Source: Sipunculus nudus (Eukaryota > Annelida > Sipuncula > Golfingiida > Sipunculidae). Taken from it: a DNA stretch of 64,000 bases. Under the pieces are notes generated by a model. The model did no database searches. It was not told the DNA's origin and saw only the letters and a list, made by a program, of their open reading frames with translations. The position numbers were made by a program, and so were the translations under genes. Positions 38,463 to 51,100 of the stretch are shown here, in pieces (position 1 is the stretch's first letter; each line of letters opens with the position of its first letter). The stretch is taken from NCBI GenBank assembly GCA_026874595.1, contig CM049317.1, positions 70,949,618 through 71,013,617 of the forward strand, written 5' to 3'.

Positions 38463-38520
38463 TTTGCAATGATTTGTTAGTCTGGAGACTTGACACAGGG
38501 GAACTTACGGCATCTGCTGA
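38463..38520 (+). pseudogene. C4: fragment of C-type exon 4
   Basis: TCTGGAGACTTGACACAGG and GGAACTTAC match C1 exon 4 (RLDTGELT), with the following TGGGAGATAGCTTAGGA deleted and the acceptor changed from TTGCAG to TTGCAATG. It lies upstream of B2 as C1 does of B1. Confidence 0.5.
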
Positions 38521-40453
38521 TACGAACAAAAAGGGAATCAGCCTCAATTAAAATGTTCATAAAGAGTAGTCTGGCTTCTAAGTAATGCGATGTGAGATGA
38601 GAAGTAATAACGTAATAACGGAATGCATGTGATATAAAACTCTACATATTGCATTCTGCTACACCATGTTTTAACTATTTTTTCTGACTTATTCATATTA
38701 GTATGAATATGAATAAAATTGATCCAGGAACTGCTTGACATGTAAACGTCCATATGTATCCTTTATGATTAACCATCTAAGCCGCCTGCATCGTTAGCTA
38801 TTGAAACAGTGGCAGTGGGCGGGTAAAGTCTAAACATTGAAACCTGCTTAATAACACTCCAGCATGGTCCTGTCTGTTACATTATTAGCAATTTAAAGAT
38901 GACAGCTGGATTATCACCTGCTACGCAAACTAATTTGGGATTGACATTCAAACTGTAGATTAGGAATTCCAATTTAAAATCCCATGATATAAAAAACAAA
39001 TTTGTATAAGTAAATTGCATGAATCAAGTAAATCATGCAATATAACTTATTTCTAAAATAAACACTATCGTTTACCATTTTGATACATTATAAGTCCAAG
39101 TTTTTATTATTTTAGTTATTCTTATTGTTCGTCGTTATTCTTCCACATCCTTTAGGCCAGTAAAGTCTAAGCTAAATGTTTTATTGCTCAAAGTCTGTGG
39201 TTTTACAGACTTTTCGCGGGGAACTACAGGATCGATTCCTAACGTTCTCCCGTTGCAATTCTTTGTCAGATGCCCAGATTATCATTCGTTTTAAGTTTTA
39301 AATTTTGTATTTGTATTATACAGAGGATATGCAAATAACAAATGTATATATACTTGCAGTTTACATACAACTAATAGAAAATACGCCTCCATCACAGTAA
39401 CCATGACACGTATTCCCGTTGCAGACCTTTGTCAGTAAAAATTCGTTTTAATTTATTTTGTGTTTCATTGAAATATGCGTTTGAATTAAACATGGTCTTG
39501 TTTGAATATGCTCTGTATATAAAACCTACATAAAATCATAGAGGTTTGCCTTTTGTGGACAACCTTTTAATCCATAAAAGCTATGTGGTAAAAACGTCTC
39601 TGAAATTATTAACAACATATCGATGGTATCATTTTCTCATGTTTCTTCTAAATGCAACGTCCACATATTCTCAAACAAGCAATATCACCTAATGTTCATC
39701 AACCAGAATACCAATTAATCCCTGTTGCTTCTGTTGCTTTTTAAATTGTTCTTTACTGCCATTTAAAACACCTACACAAATATATCAAATTAAACTAAAT
39801 GTCGGCAATACATTTGGTATGACGTGACAAAAGTGTATGTATTTCCTTGAAGATTTATAACAAATATGCTCCCTAATCAAATGGAATTGTCAATTTGTGT
39901 TGGTACATTGTTTGGGGTCTACATTCGTGGTAACACCAAGGATCCCGTTAAAGTTTATCTGCATACTATGCGTGTGGCCAAGGTTTCGAAAATCTAAAGC
40001 AGGACGCAGCTAAAGTTTTTGGTTTAGATTTCGTAAGAATCGCGACCGTAAATAAAGTTGTTATATTTGGAAATCAATATTGGCCCTTGTATATGTCATC
40101 CCCCCCCCCCCCAAAAAAAAATACGGGTAACGTACATTCTAATTATAGCAATAATGGACAGTTATATTTCTGTGATAAACACTCTGCGATAAACACTCAA
40201 CGATTGTTTTGAACACATTTCACGACAAAACATCGTTTCTTTGTATAAAATCAATTGGACACCTGCATTTAATTGATAATTGTCCCATTACTTCAAGTAC
40301 CATGTCCATAATTACGAATCCATTTGCTGCTCAGAATTTAAATTAGAACACTAAATTGATTAGTAACTGTGAGCTTTGATATAAAAATATAAAATGATAA
40401 AACTGCTTATACAGATATGCGGGAAAGACATTTAATTCTAAATCCGACATAAT
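38521..40453. other. Region upstream of B2, no gene recognised
   Basis: Its first part matches 11080-11700. About 39200-40430 has no counterpart in block 1 and shows no coding signal. A poly(C) tract is at 40100-40112. Confidence 0.4.
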
Positions 40454-40461
40454 TATAAATA
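40454..40461 (+). promoter_or_regulatory. TATA box of B2 (TATAAATA)
   Basis: 51 bp before the ATG at 40505, same motif and spacing as B1 and B3. Confidence 0.65.
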
Positions 40462-40504
40462 CACATACGTTTCCTCTCTATTGCGCATATTCTTAGAAAT
40501 CAGC

Positions 40505-43086
40505 ATGGCCTATCATCCGATGTTTGTATACTCTCTATTGCATATATTGGTCCAACCAACGGTTTGTCTTAATTCAAAAACCTCAGGTACGCGGATGTTT
40601 TTTCCTATTTCCTTTTTTTGTAAGATTGTTTAATTTTTTTCGGTGATATTTATTAGTATTATTATGGTTAATATGGTTTACTTACGAGCACGGAAGAATC
40701 TTTACTGTTCATGTGCTTTCTTATATTAAGGCTGCCAATCGATGTGTCGTTTTCAAAATATATTTTATGTATAAAGGTCATAGTTTAACATATTTGGACA
40801 CCTATGTGTTACGATATTTTAAATGGTAAAATACACTATTGATATTTGTTCGGAAAGGATTTTTTTGTAAATTGTTCAACATCTAATACATCACCTATTT
40901 TCGGATTTATATCTTAATTTGCATCCTAGACGAATGAAATCTAACAACAACAAAAACTTGATTGGTGAATTTAAAATTATTGAAAATACGCTTAAACGTG
41001 TGTAGCCTAAAAAATCTGTCGACAGAGATTCCGTAAAACTTTGCCTATATGTTTTATTTAGTCATATAAATGTTTTGTATATTTATTACGTATATTTATT
41101 ATGCTATACTTTAAATAATATTAAGCGAAGAAGATTACTTTACATTGGCATTTTAAGACTCTTTTTCTTTTGCAGTTGACAAAATAAAGGATCTAGTTCT
41201 AAAGAAGGATGAAATGTTTTCTAAGAAAATCGCTGCAAACAAAGATGAGTGGATCCTGCAGCATTATCATACGTCGGATGCATTTTTTATGCCCTGGATG
41301 GCCTATGATCAGAAACATGGGTAAGAAGAAACATACGTCCGGCAGATCACCTTCACAATTAAAGCCATTATATATATTCGTATTTTGTAGATTCGAAGGT
41401 TACCTATAACATAGCGTTTTACTTCATTGAGGTCATGTATACATTACACAAGGTAAAATAAGGCGTGCAATTAGTTTTACATAAAATTTTACAATTTTTA
41501 AAAGTATCGTAATCATAATCTAACCAAAATATTCTCTTACCGTATTATTTTAAAATATCTCATATATATATAAATTTATTAATAAATTTTAACATACATA
41601 GGCATTATAGCAGACGTAACATCTTGCACCTAACTTGTTATATATATAGCCGGAAGAAGAACATATGTCCAGCATGACAGAGATGCTAAAGTGGACCATA
41701 ACAAAATCCAGCAGCTGTTCCTCAACGTTCATGGAGAAATGGCCGTGAACGTTTTCAACTATCAGAAGATAATAGCTGGAGTTGTTGTGGAGATGGGCAA
41801 GTAAGGAAAAAATTACATTTTGGCCTCCGCCAGGAGGGCATGATTACATGTTCGTCAGTGTGTTTGTTTGTGTTTGTTCATACAAAGCATGACCCACGCA
41901 ATCACAAAAAGAATCTCATGTCTTTTTAAGGCTTTCAGGAATGGGCCAATGAAGCAACAATAAGATTTTGGTATGGATTCGCCACATAATCCGAATCAAG
42001 GAACATCCCCACGGAATAGTCACAAATGCACAGAAACTTATGTACGAAACACCTGGGAATAAGGGCCGTATACGTTAATGGAGGAGTATTTATCAATTAG
42101 AATGCATATGTCTAGTAACCATTTAATTAGGTGATTCCAACTTACGGATGTTATAAATAAATATGTAGGTTTCCAATTAATAAAGTTAGTTTATATCCAC
42201 TGGTTAAACCCTATAAAGACACCCACCATTACATTAAATATGCGGTGAAGTTTAATTTACACACCATTTTGCAGTGGCGGCTCAAGACAGGGTACTAATA
42301 TATAATATATATATAATAATGTATCTCATGTACTCTTAATGTAAAGAAGTCATACACTGTCTAAAGGGAAAATTGCCCATAATTTAAACATCAACTTATG
42401 CCCAAAATACGTGTGGATCACACATGTGAGATCAGGCAACTCTGCTTCGTTTCCAATCAGATTGCCATGAGATAGAACATTTAACATATTTATGGTGCGT
42501 GTAATATATAATCTTCATCTGCATAGGTACTCCCTTAAGCAAATGAAATGCATACCGACATGGAAGTCTCGTTATGGTCGCTAATGGAGAGAAAAAAAAT
42601 ATCAAGTGCTGCATAAATAACAATTTGGTGCGTGGTTCTGTACCAAGCTTCCGGGAGAAAGACAACATTAGTTTTCTTACCGTCTCACGACAGTCCGGAC
42701 GATGACTTTCCTAGCACATCCGATTTTCTTAAAGTATGGTTTGAGGCATTAATTCCCCTTAGGAACACCTTCCAGTTACACCTTGACTGCAAATAACATA
42801 AATTATGCCTTTTTTGGAAACCTTTCCATGAAATGTCACTTGGCACAATATCAATGATTTAATTTGTCGGCCAGCAAGTTAATGTGGATTTACCGATATA
42901 TTACAGGTCCTATATTACATATTGTTGTATGATCACTACGGAGTTGTCAAAATATAAAAACTGAAAATATCTTAAAACCGTTGTCTTAATTATCTTATTC
43001 TTGTTTGCAGAGATCTGACGGTCTGGTTAAAGGACACTGTAGATGGGGAAATGAAGGTTGCATATGACTTATGGAGTCTTTCGTAA
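40505..43086 (+). CDS. B2: near-intact secreted NTF2-like gene, 4 exons, one 2-nt deletion
   Basis: Exons 40505-40586, 41176-41320, 41650-41800 and 43011-43086, all GT-AG, phases 1, 1, 2 as in A1. Exon 1 is a signal peptide (MAYHPMFVYSLLHILVQPT). Exon 2 runs VDKIKDLVLKKDEMFSKK and DEWILQHYHTSDAFFMP. At ATGCCCTGGATGG (about 41290) two C are missing relative to A1 (ATGCCCCCAGGATGG); exon 2 is 145 nt against 147. Downstream, the other frame keeps the family pattern. Exon 3 (151 nt, same as A1) has VHGEMAVNVFNYQKI and VVVEMGK. Exon 4 ends KVAYDLWSLS and TAA. AATAAA at 43163-43168 and 43260-43265. As written, the protein would stop early; with two more C it would be about 151 residues. A short homopolymer loss may be a base-calling error, or the gene may be newly dead. 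Confidence 0.75.
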
Positions 43087-43162
43087 CACTTCAATCAAAC
43101 GTAATGGGAGATAAAGCAATAGCCCATTAAATAACATTTTTGGTTTACAGCAAAGAAAAAAA

Positions 43163-43168
43163 AATAAA
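43163..43168 (+). terminator. Candidate poly(A) signal of B2
   Basis: AATAAA 77 nt after the stop; a second one is at 43260-43265. Confidence 0.45.
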
Positions 43169-43812
43169 TCATTTTGAGAGACTCCTGTATTGCGCTATTA
43201 CTATAGTATATATTATTCCGACCAACACCGATGAATCAACATAAACGAAATATCTAAAGAATAAACATAGTATATAAAAAATGTGTGTTATTTGTTTGCT
43301 TATTATTAAATTTGATATTTGGTTAGAAAGGAAGCAAGTGATCACGTGTTTACTATGAATGCAAACATTGAAATTGTTTGAGAAAGCCTTCGACTTATGT
43401 TTACATTGCCCACAGCCATATGAAATGCTACAGATACAATCTGACGGTATAGATTCGGGAAAAAAACTTCATGAAAATGTCATACTGGAAACGTTCACCG
43501 TTATCGGACATTCCCCTCATGACACCTTAAAAATCTTCGTAAATGGATACATAAAAATGTGGTTAAATACGAAAGCATCCATCCATCATTCTTTATTAGA
43601 GAATTTTTGTTAAAATTTATGGTGTTGAATCCAGAAAAGGTGGCATTAAGTATTTCGTTTGGTAAATTACTATTCACCTTTTTTGCATCGCTGATTTGAT
43701 TACACGCCAGTGTGGTACGTTTAAAAAGGACTTGGAATGCGACTGATTGCATTAACCCAATAATTGATATTGACATATGGTTATTTTCAATAACCCAACC
43801 TGGTCTGTCTTG

Positions 43813-46210
43813 ATGCATAGAAGACCCCTTTGGTTCCATGGCTTTACAAATATAATGATTTGGAATCCAACTCCGATTTTTTTCCTCATTCATTCCGGCT
43901 TTGTGTCCAATACACCAGATGCGCAGTTCCTTCTTGTAGTGGCACTGATTGGTGCATGTGCCGATTATTTTAAAGTCATAGAGTAACCTTGGATCCTCGT
44001 GATTCAGAATTTTTCGTGACATGAAGATATAGTTTTCCCAAACTCTGCTTGTCTCAATATGCAGGTGTCGGGCATTTGCAACTGAAAAATATATATATTT
44101 GTATCATTGAAACTGCCAGGTGAATTTAGCACCTCACTTTTTTATTTCCAAATTTTTTTTTAATGACTATCTAAAACAAAAGGATCAGTGCAATACTCCC
44201 CGGAAGGAATTTTGTGACCATTCTGAAATACAGAGCGGAGGTGAAAACACTGTTGTGCACATCTGGTGTCTTCACGGTGCCTTTCTTATTGCTTACGAGA
44301 CCACTGTGAGTTCCTTACTGAAGAAGGAGACAGGCTTGCCTCTGGTCCGGATACGAAAATCAAGCTACATTGATGACCCATCTGTTTATAATTATAATTC
44401 TTATTTTTGTCCTTACAAGACATAATTATGAATCTTAAAATATGTTTAATTCTCAAACCTAATTTCATAAAACAGATGTACTTTAATACTTCTTCAAAAG
44501 ACCTTTTTCATTTTCCTAGCAAACCTGCTGGCGATATTTGACATCTTTACTTCCGGGTAGAACGCTTGTACTGGTTTTTGTTTAGACCCTGTTGCATTTA
44601 ATTGACTTGACACCTATATCACCGATTACTGACCTAAGCCCACCATGAAACGACAAAAGGATATTGCAGTACAAGATAAAACTGGGGGGGGGGGGGCTTA
44701 TTTTATGTATATGCCTATAAATCGGTAGTATGAAGCAAGGCTGATCAAGGGAGGTTAAATATTAATGTGAAAGGTGGTCATCTTTTACGTATTATAACAC
44801 AACTGAAAAATGATGTATATAGAATATACTTCTATTTGAACTAGGGAAACTGCCATGTATCAACACAGACGCAGGTTGTCAATTAAAATTGGTAGCGTCC
44901 TTGACCGCCGTGAGAACCTGCACGAGACCACATGTCCAAGAAATGCGTTTACACAGCCATGACAATCCATGTTGATTGCGTTAGTTAGACTTTCCAAAAG
45001 TATAGAAGATCTTCATGAACTTTTTATTCATGAAACATGCATGACCATATATACCCAGTTAACACACAAAAGGTTCGAAAATGTTCTTAAAATGTTAAAA
45101 AAGGACACTTGGTTATAAACGAGTTTTTGAACACTTCTCTGAATGTTCCCCGACGTTATCCTCTTACAATTTGTCGGAAAATATTTTTTTATCAATTGCA
45201 TTTAAATGTTAAATTTTAAAATATTTTTACACAAAATTGATAATATTCGTAGAATGTTATCAAAATGTCTACATTTTTAATCTATGAAAATTTTGAAATG
45301 TGTATGGTGTTTTGAATGGTCTGTAAAATCGTCTATGCAGCTTATTGAAAATGTTTGTAAAATATTTTCCCAGTTTAATCTTTCTGCTTTGTCGGTATAT
45401 GCCGGCCTATTCGTACGTTAATTGACCAATTTCAATAAACCAATATGATAAACAAAAATATACTATGCTGTGTCACTGGGGTATACTTCCATTCTGTTTA
45501 CTATTTATTGGACACATGAACACTAAGGACGAAAAATCAAATGAACAAGGTATCCTCGTCTCGCCTGTACACATCTGTTAACATTCAACCAGGTGTCAGC
45601 TCACCCGAAACCTACACACGACGGCTCTCTTGAGCAAAATGACTGTGTACCATTTGGGGCCCGTTCAAGATGACGCCTAAATATGGGGCCTGGGAAATGT
45701 TGGTTTGAAATAAATTACCGCCACCTAGTTCACCAAAAAGTGTGACTACTGGGTTAATTAATCTTGGTCTGATAGCAGAACGTTCTTAAAGGTGTGTGTG
45801 TTTCGGGGTACACATAAAAGCGGTACAAACTGTCTCACTTGTGAAGCTTGCTTTCTAGCGGTTGGAACGCCGGACTTATGCGCCATCGAAAAGGGTTCGA
45901 ATATCGGATCGGCCCAATAGTTTCCCCTTAGCAAAATGTTCCGTAACATATGGGGTCTCGTCAAAATCACGCCCTACGTCGGAGCCCGGAAAAGATTAGG
46001 TTGAGGTTATTGGGTAAGCTAGTTCACCAAAAAGTGTGAATCCAGGGATAACCAATCTTGTTCTTAAATCAGAACGCTCTCTATAGGAGGTTTGTTTTGG
46101 GGGCACCTAAATGCGGACCAAACTGTCTCGTAAGTGAAGCTTGCTATATGGACATGGGTATGAATCTGGGAGCGGCTTAACATTTTCCCCCGAGCAAAAA
46201 TGTTTCCTTT
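43813..46210. repeat. Repeated A tail on the right of B2
   Basis: 43813-46210 matches 7290 to about 9600 of block 1. Its first part (43813-44500) also matches 37515-38240, so the same A-tail segment flanks the C4-B2 insert on both sides. The frame 43777-43986 ends VVALIGACADYFKVIE. Poly(G) at 44684-44696. Confidence 0.7.
45725..45950 (+). mobile_element. tRNA-derived SINE, copy 2
   Basis: Core 45849-45915 is identical in its A and B boxes to copy 1 at 9361-9426. It belongs to the repeated A tail. Confidence 0.6.
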
Positions 46211-46241
46211 ATATTTATATATATACATGAGAGAGAGTTAA

Positions 46242-46275
<34 letters not shown>

Positions 46276-46279
46276 ATAT

Positions 46280-46895
46280 TGTTACGGTCCCTTTTCACAC
46301 CAAACAACTCAGGCCGAACCGTAACACATATGCTCAGACACGTTCTCTTCAAATGAATACGTAACCAAAATATGGGTGCAAAAACAGGGCTATATTCATA
46401 TATTACAATATATACATTCGTACACAAATAATATAATAGTCAATACATAACGTAATATAACAAAGTCTCTGAAGAAAAACTGAGTCTCTAAAAACCAGAA
46501 AACATAAAGTCTCTCCTCTTCCTACATAATAAAGTTCATAGCGTGGTTTATGGCATTCCGTGGGCTTGGGGACCAAGATCCCACGGTCACGGTCCCCGGG
46601 GAGAACAGTAACGTGGCGTAGCAAAATCAATAGTCCCGCCTCGTACTGCAGGCGAGTTCGTTTTATAGGCTTTCAACAATGGGTGGAAACCGCAGAAGTT
46701 TGTGGTTTTACTTGAGAGAAACGACAGCGCCGTCAGAACTACAAAACCAGTACTGAATGGTCCCAGAATAGTGTTTATGTTTCTCAAAGCGTGTCAGTAG
46801 TCACTGCGGGGGATGGATCCATACGCGTGGAAACGGGGGCGGCCACACCACTTCGTGGCGCCATCCTCCGATGTCCGGGTGACGTCCATGCAACA
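46280..46895 (-). repeat. 3' LTR of the retrotransposon
   Basis: 616 bp, lacking the 115-nt segment of the other LTR. About 2% substitution divergence suggests an insertion that is not very recent. Confidence 0.85.
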
Positions 46896-46906
46896 CCCCC
46901 ACCCTT
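46896..46906 (-). other. Polypurine tract
   Basis: The - strand reads AAGGGTGGGGG directly before the 3' LTR. Confidence 0.6.
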
Positions 46907-47127
46907 AAAAGATAAGGGAAGGAGAGCAAAGCATTAGCACTGTATGACGAGTGTATGAGTAGTTTGACATCTTAAGCATTAGTTTATGCTTCTCAAAGCT
47001 AATTATTTATCATCATCACAAATAGTATAATCAGCAATATCTTAATACATGTAATATATGTAATACAACTCTTCCAAAGGACAGAACATATCCGAGGCTA
47101 TAACATGAGTCAATCATCAGATCAAAA

Positions 47128-47697
47128 TTAATGACGTCTCGATAACGTATCAGCGATTATGTTATCGGAGCCCTTGATGTGTTTGATAACTAGGTTAAAC
47201 TCTGACAGGGCTAGACTCCATCTCATTAATCTCTGATTATTATTCTTCATCTTATGAAGAAATGTTATGGGATTATGATCAGTATAAACAGTTATATCAT
47301 AAGGCGAAGAGCCTAAATATACTTCAAAGTGCTGTAACGCCATCAATACTGACAGAGTTTTCTTTTCAATAGTAGAATAATTCTTTTGATCAGGTAAAAA
47401 TTTCTTTGAATAGTAGCAAACCGGATGACTTATGTTAAAGTCATCGTCTTGGATGAGCACAGCGCCTACACCGCAATCGCTGGCATCCGTCATGAGAGAA
47501 AACGGTTTATCAAAATTTGGAGCCTGTAACACAGGTGCACTTTGTAATATAGCTTTGGCTCTTTCAAAAGCATTTTGACAGTTTTTATTCCAATGGAATT
47601 TTCTGTCCTTTTTCAATAGGTCCCTTAACGGATTAACAACTTCTGCAAAGTTCTGACAAAATTTCCTGTAATACCCAGTCATTCCTAAGAATCGCAT
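47128..47697 (-). pseudogene. pol: pol: RT connection and RNase H
   Basis: 189 codons in the same frame as RT after one stop: RFLGMTGYYRKFCQNFA, then LMTDASDCGVGAVL (first RNase H Asp), YSTIEKKTLSVLMAL (Glu), VYTDHNPITFLH (Asp) and the end DNIIADTLSRRH. The polyprotein ends here, about 230 nt before the 3' LTR, with no integrase after it. Confidence 0.83.
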
Positions 47698-47700
47698 GAA

Positions 47701-48579
47701 TTACTTGCGATTAGTAGGAACTGGAAATTCTACGATAGCAGATACTTTACTGTCAATTGGTTTTACACAAACTTGACCTACTTCGTGCCCTAAATATGTT
47801 ACAGTTGCACGACAAAAATCACTCTTGGCAAGATTAACTGTCAATCCTGCTTTTTTCAGTCTCTCAAAGAGTTCTACCAAACTTTGTTTATGACCTTCCC
47901 ATATGTGATTGTATACAACAACATCATCAATATAGCAAGAACAGTTATCTAAGCCAGATAATACACAATTCATAAGTCTCATGAAGCAGGCTGGCGCATT
48001 TTTCATTCCGAAGGGCATAGCTTTGTACTGGAACAAACCGTTTGGCGTTACAAACGCAGATATTTGCTTAGCCCGTTCGGTAAGAGGTACCTGCAAATAA
48101 CCTTTTAACAGATCTAACTTGCTAATATACGTAGCAGATCCAATCCTATCAATGCAATCTTCCACTCTGGGCAAAGGGTAAGTATCTGTTATTGTTACAG
48201 TGTTAACTTTTCGATAGTCTGTACAAAATCTGTAGGTCATATCAGGCTTCTTTATCAACAAACATGGGGAACTCCAGGCACTACTGCTGTTTTCAATAAT
48301 ATCATTCTCTATCATATACTTGATTTCATTCTTTTTGGCTTGTAACTTTTGGGGACCAGCTCTATATGGTGCCTGTTTAATAGGGGAAGCATCTCCTACG
48401 TCTACATCATGCTGTAGTACATTAGTTCTACTGGGGATATCAGGAAATAAAGAGTCATAATTTAGCAGGATTTCCTTCAACTCTGATAACTGATCGAAAT
48501 CCAAATGTGACAATTTCTGATCTAAATTATTTAAAATATCAGAGTTGTTCAGTTTTACAGGATGTTCAGTTTTCTTCAT
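47701..48579 (-). pseudogene. pol: pol: reverse transcriptase
   Basis: 292 codons. Fingers/palm motifs: YRAGPQKLQAKKNEI, WSSPCLLIKKPD, FCTDYRKVNTVT, SKLDLLKGYLQVPL, FQYKAMPFGMKNAPACF, and the catalytic YIDDVVVY, then YLGHEVG. This is the Ty3/gypsy pattern. It lies downstream of integrase. A TAA (47701-47703) interrupts the frame just before RNase H. Confidence 0.85.
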
Positions 48580-48743
48580 GAGAACATCCTCGGCATTCTA
48601 TTCAGTTTCTTTAATGAGTACCAAATTTGTTTGGGGAGGACTAGATTGACATGTTTCCGCTGATATGTCATGATATTCTTTCAACATATTTATATGACAA
48701 AGTTGTTGCGACTTTCAACGATCAGGAGTATCAATCACATAAT

Positions 48744-49016
48744 TCAAATCTGATTTCTTTCAACAACTTTGTATGGTCCAGAATATTTTGCTTGCAGGGG
48801 ATGTCCTGGAATTGGGAATAATACCAGAACTTTATCACCAGGTTTAAATTCTCTTTTTGTCGTCTTTTTGTCATACCATACTTTCATTTTGTTTTGGGCT
48901 TTCTTTAAATGTTCTTGGGCGATTTCATTTGCCCTACCTGATTTCTCCTTGAATTCCTGAACATATTTAAACAAGCTACTTTGACAGCTGTTTTCCATCC
49001 AAATGTCTTTTAACAC
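48744..49016 (-). pseudogene. pol: pol: integrase C-terminal (GPY) part
   Basis: Continues the integrase in another frame: DKKTTKREFKPGDKVLVLFP and PLQAKYSGPYKVVERN, the GPY/F-type DNA-binding region. Separated from the core by a stop and a 1-nt change in a C-run (about 49020-49027). Between 48744 and 48579 a worn linker (TPDR*KSQQLCHINMLKEYH) leads toward RT. Confidence 0.7.
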
Positions 49017-49053
49017 CGCCAGGGGGGCCTCTTACACAGTGCCCATACACTAT

Positions 49054-50676
49054 TTAAAAAGGGCTAAACCCTAAGCTTTCTTGCACTGCTTCTCGGGCCG
49101 CAAATATCAAAAAGGGTAAACCCTCATCCCACTGGTTCCCAGTGTCAAGACAATAAGCTCTAATCATGTTTTTGAGAGTTTGGTGAAATCGCTCTAGAGC
49201 ACCTTGACTCTCAGGCTGGTAGGCACTGGATTTGTAGTGTTTTATGCCTAGCTCTGAAATAACCTGGGCAAATATATTTGACATGAAATTTGAACCTTGA
49301 TTCGTTTGTATTGTTCTTGGTAAGCCAAAAGTAGTAAAAAATTTAACCAGAGCTTCAACAATTTTCTTTGCAGATATAGTTCTAAGAGGAATAGCTTCTG
49401 GAAATCTAGTTGCAGTACACATGATTGTTAGAACATATTCATTGCCATGTTTAGTTTTTCTTAGCGGTCCTACACAGTCAAGTATTATTGATTCAAACGC
49501 ATCATGTGTTGTTGGTATGGGCGAGAGTGGCGCAGGACTAATTTGGTAGGTTGGTTTTCCAATCATTTGACACACATGACAAGTTTTACAGTATTTCGCC
49601 ACGTCTCGTTTTAACTTGGGCCAATAGAAGTGTTGGAGAATTTTGTGTTTGGTTTTCCTGACACCCAAATGTCCTGCCATAGGATGATCATGTGCAAGTT
49701 TTAAGATTTCTGGGCGATACTCGGGGGGAACTACAATTTGATAAAGAGTTTTCGACGTTTCGTCCGCTGGTACGGTGGGAGGTCTATATTTTTTGACTAG
49801 TACATCATTCTGTAAGGTGAAACAAGTTGGAACTTTATCTGCTTCCTCTTTAGTCAAAGCAATTTCTCTAAAGGAGGCAATATCAGGATCTTTCTTTTGC
49901 ATTTCTATCAAATCATCACTTTTCATGCTGACTTCTACATTCTTTACACTCCTATCCTTCTTTAACTGTTCATGTCCATTTTGCTCAGGCGATTTCACGC
50001 TGTTTGTACTCCTTTGGAGATTTCTTTTCAGGGTCTGTTTGCCCTGTACTACATTTGTAGTCGAGTCCTTTGGACTGGGTGTGCCACTTGGGTCACATGC
50101 GGGCGATTTGACATTTACTCGCGTAACGGGCTTTAAGCCACTGACGCCATCGTTTGAATGCGCCATAAAGTTTTGTGAGAGGTCAAGTACAGAACTCTCT
50201 GGTTTCAGACTTGCCTTTTTACTCATCGCTCGAGTCACTACACAGCCTGGAAATACGCCCGGAAACTCCTGCTGGAGCAGGTCTGTGTCCCTATCAGTGC
50301 TCGGCAATTTTGTTATTCTGGGATCAATTTTCACTCTGTCACCAGCTAAATCGTTGCCTAGGAGGAGCGAAACGCCCTCTACTGGCAACTTTGAACAAAC
50401 TCCTACAGTTACAAATTCAGAGACTATATCAGATTCTAGTTTCACTCTGTGTAATGGAATTTCTAAAAATTCCGAATTAACGACCTGGACTAGAACTGAA
50501 CACCCCGCGGAACTCTCTTTAGAGAAGGGAAGAACAGATTTCAAAACGAGGCTTGTGGTTGCCCCGGTATCCCTTAAGATTTTAACACGGGCCTTTCTTG
50601 CATGGTTACCCTCTAACTGAACAAAGCTATCTGACACAAAGGGCTGAAAGCTCTCGTGGACAGGGCTTTGTTTCAC
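49054..50676 (-). pseudogene. pol: pol: protease and integrase core
   Basis: 540 codons. N-terminal aspartic protease with the DTGA active-site motif (ILRDTGATTSL) and the later SLLLGNDLAG. After a linker comes the integrase HHCC zinc region (HDHPMAGHLG ... CKTCHVC) and the catalytic core: first Asp in LDCVGPL, last Glu in GALERFHQTL. The middle Asp position reads IQTNQGSNF, Asn from an AAT codon (49300-49302 on +), a change expected to abolish strand transfer. The frame ends with a TAA after LGFSPF, where the protein should continue. Confidence 0.8.
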
Positions 50677-51100
50677 CTTTAGTCTCTAGTTTACTGGGCA
50701 TGGTTACCGGTTTCATGCTCTGCGTAACAGTTAATGCATTAGGTTTAGGCTTACTTTGACCATATCTTTTTCTATAACACTCAGATTCTGTATGCCCCTT
50801 GAACTCACAGAATGTACAATATTTGGGTCCAGTCCTAGGTTGTCCCTCTTTATGTTGAGCAGGAGAGTCAGATTGACTTTTATACTGGGGTTTACCATGA
50901 TCGGACCGTGGTTTACCTGAGCCGGAGTGACCCCGATAGTAGGGACTACCCTTTCTCCGACCAAGTTTTGGGCTTTTGCTACCCTCTCTTTTCTCACCAT
51001 ACCTCCTCTTATGACTGGTATAACTGGGGCGGTGCGTCAAGGCAAATTCATCTGCCAGGACACCAGCCTCGTTTACATTTCTTACTTTATGTTCATCCAA
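50627..51100 (-). pseudogene. gag: gag, C-terminal nucleocapsid part
   Basis: 157-codon frame that continues gag after the frame change. It starts with VRNVNEAGVLADEFALTHR, has a basic Lys/Arg/Gly-rich linker, then a CCHC zinc knuckle CTFCEFKGHTESEC (C-x2-C-x4-H-x4-C), which binds RNA in this family. It overlaps the protease frame by about 50 nt. Whether that overlap is a natural frameshift site or a mutation cannot be told from one copy. Confidence 0.7.

Noticed and set aside
40100-40112. Poly(C)/poly(G) tracts (also 6789, 15996, 44684, 57573) as G-quadruplex elements
   Set aside because: Single homopolymer runs whose length varies between paralogues; no conserved spacing or position relative to genes.
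49775-50620. 281-codon + strand open frame
   Set aside because: It is the reverse complement of the protease region of the retroelement; no start context, domain or codon pattern of its own.
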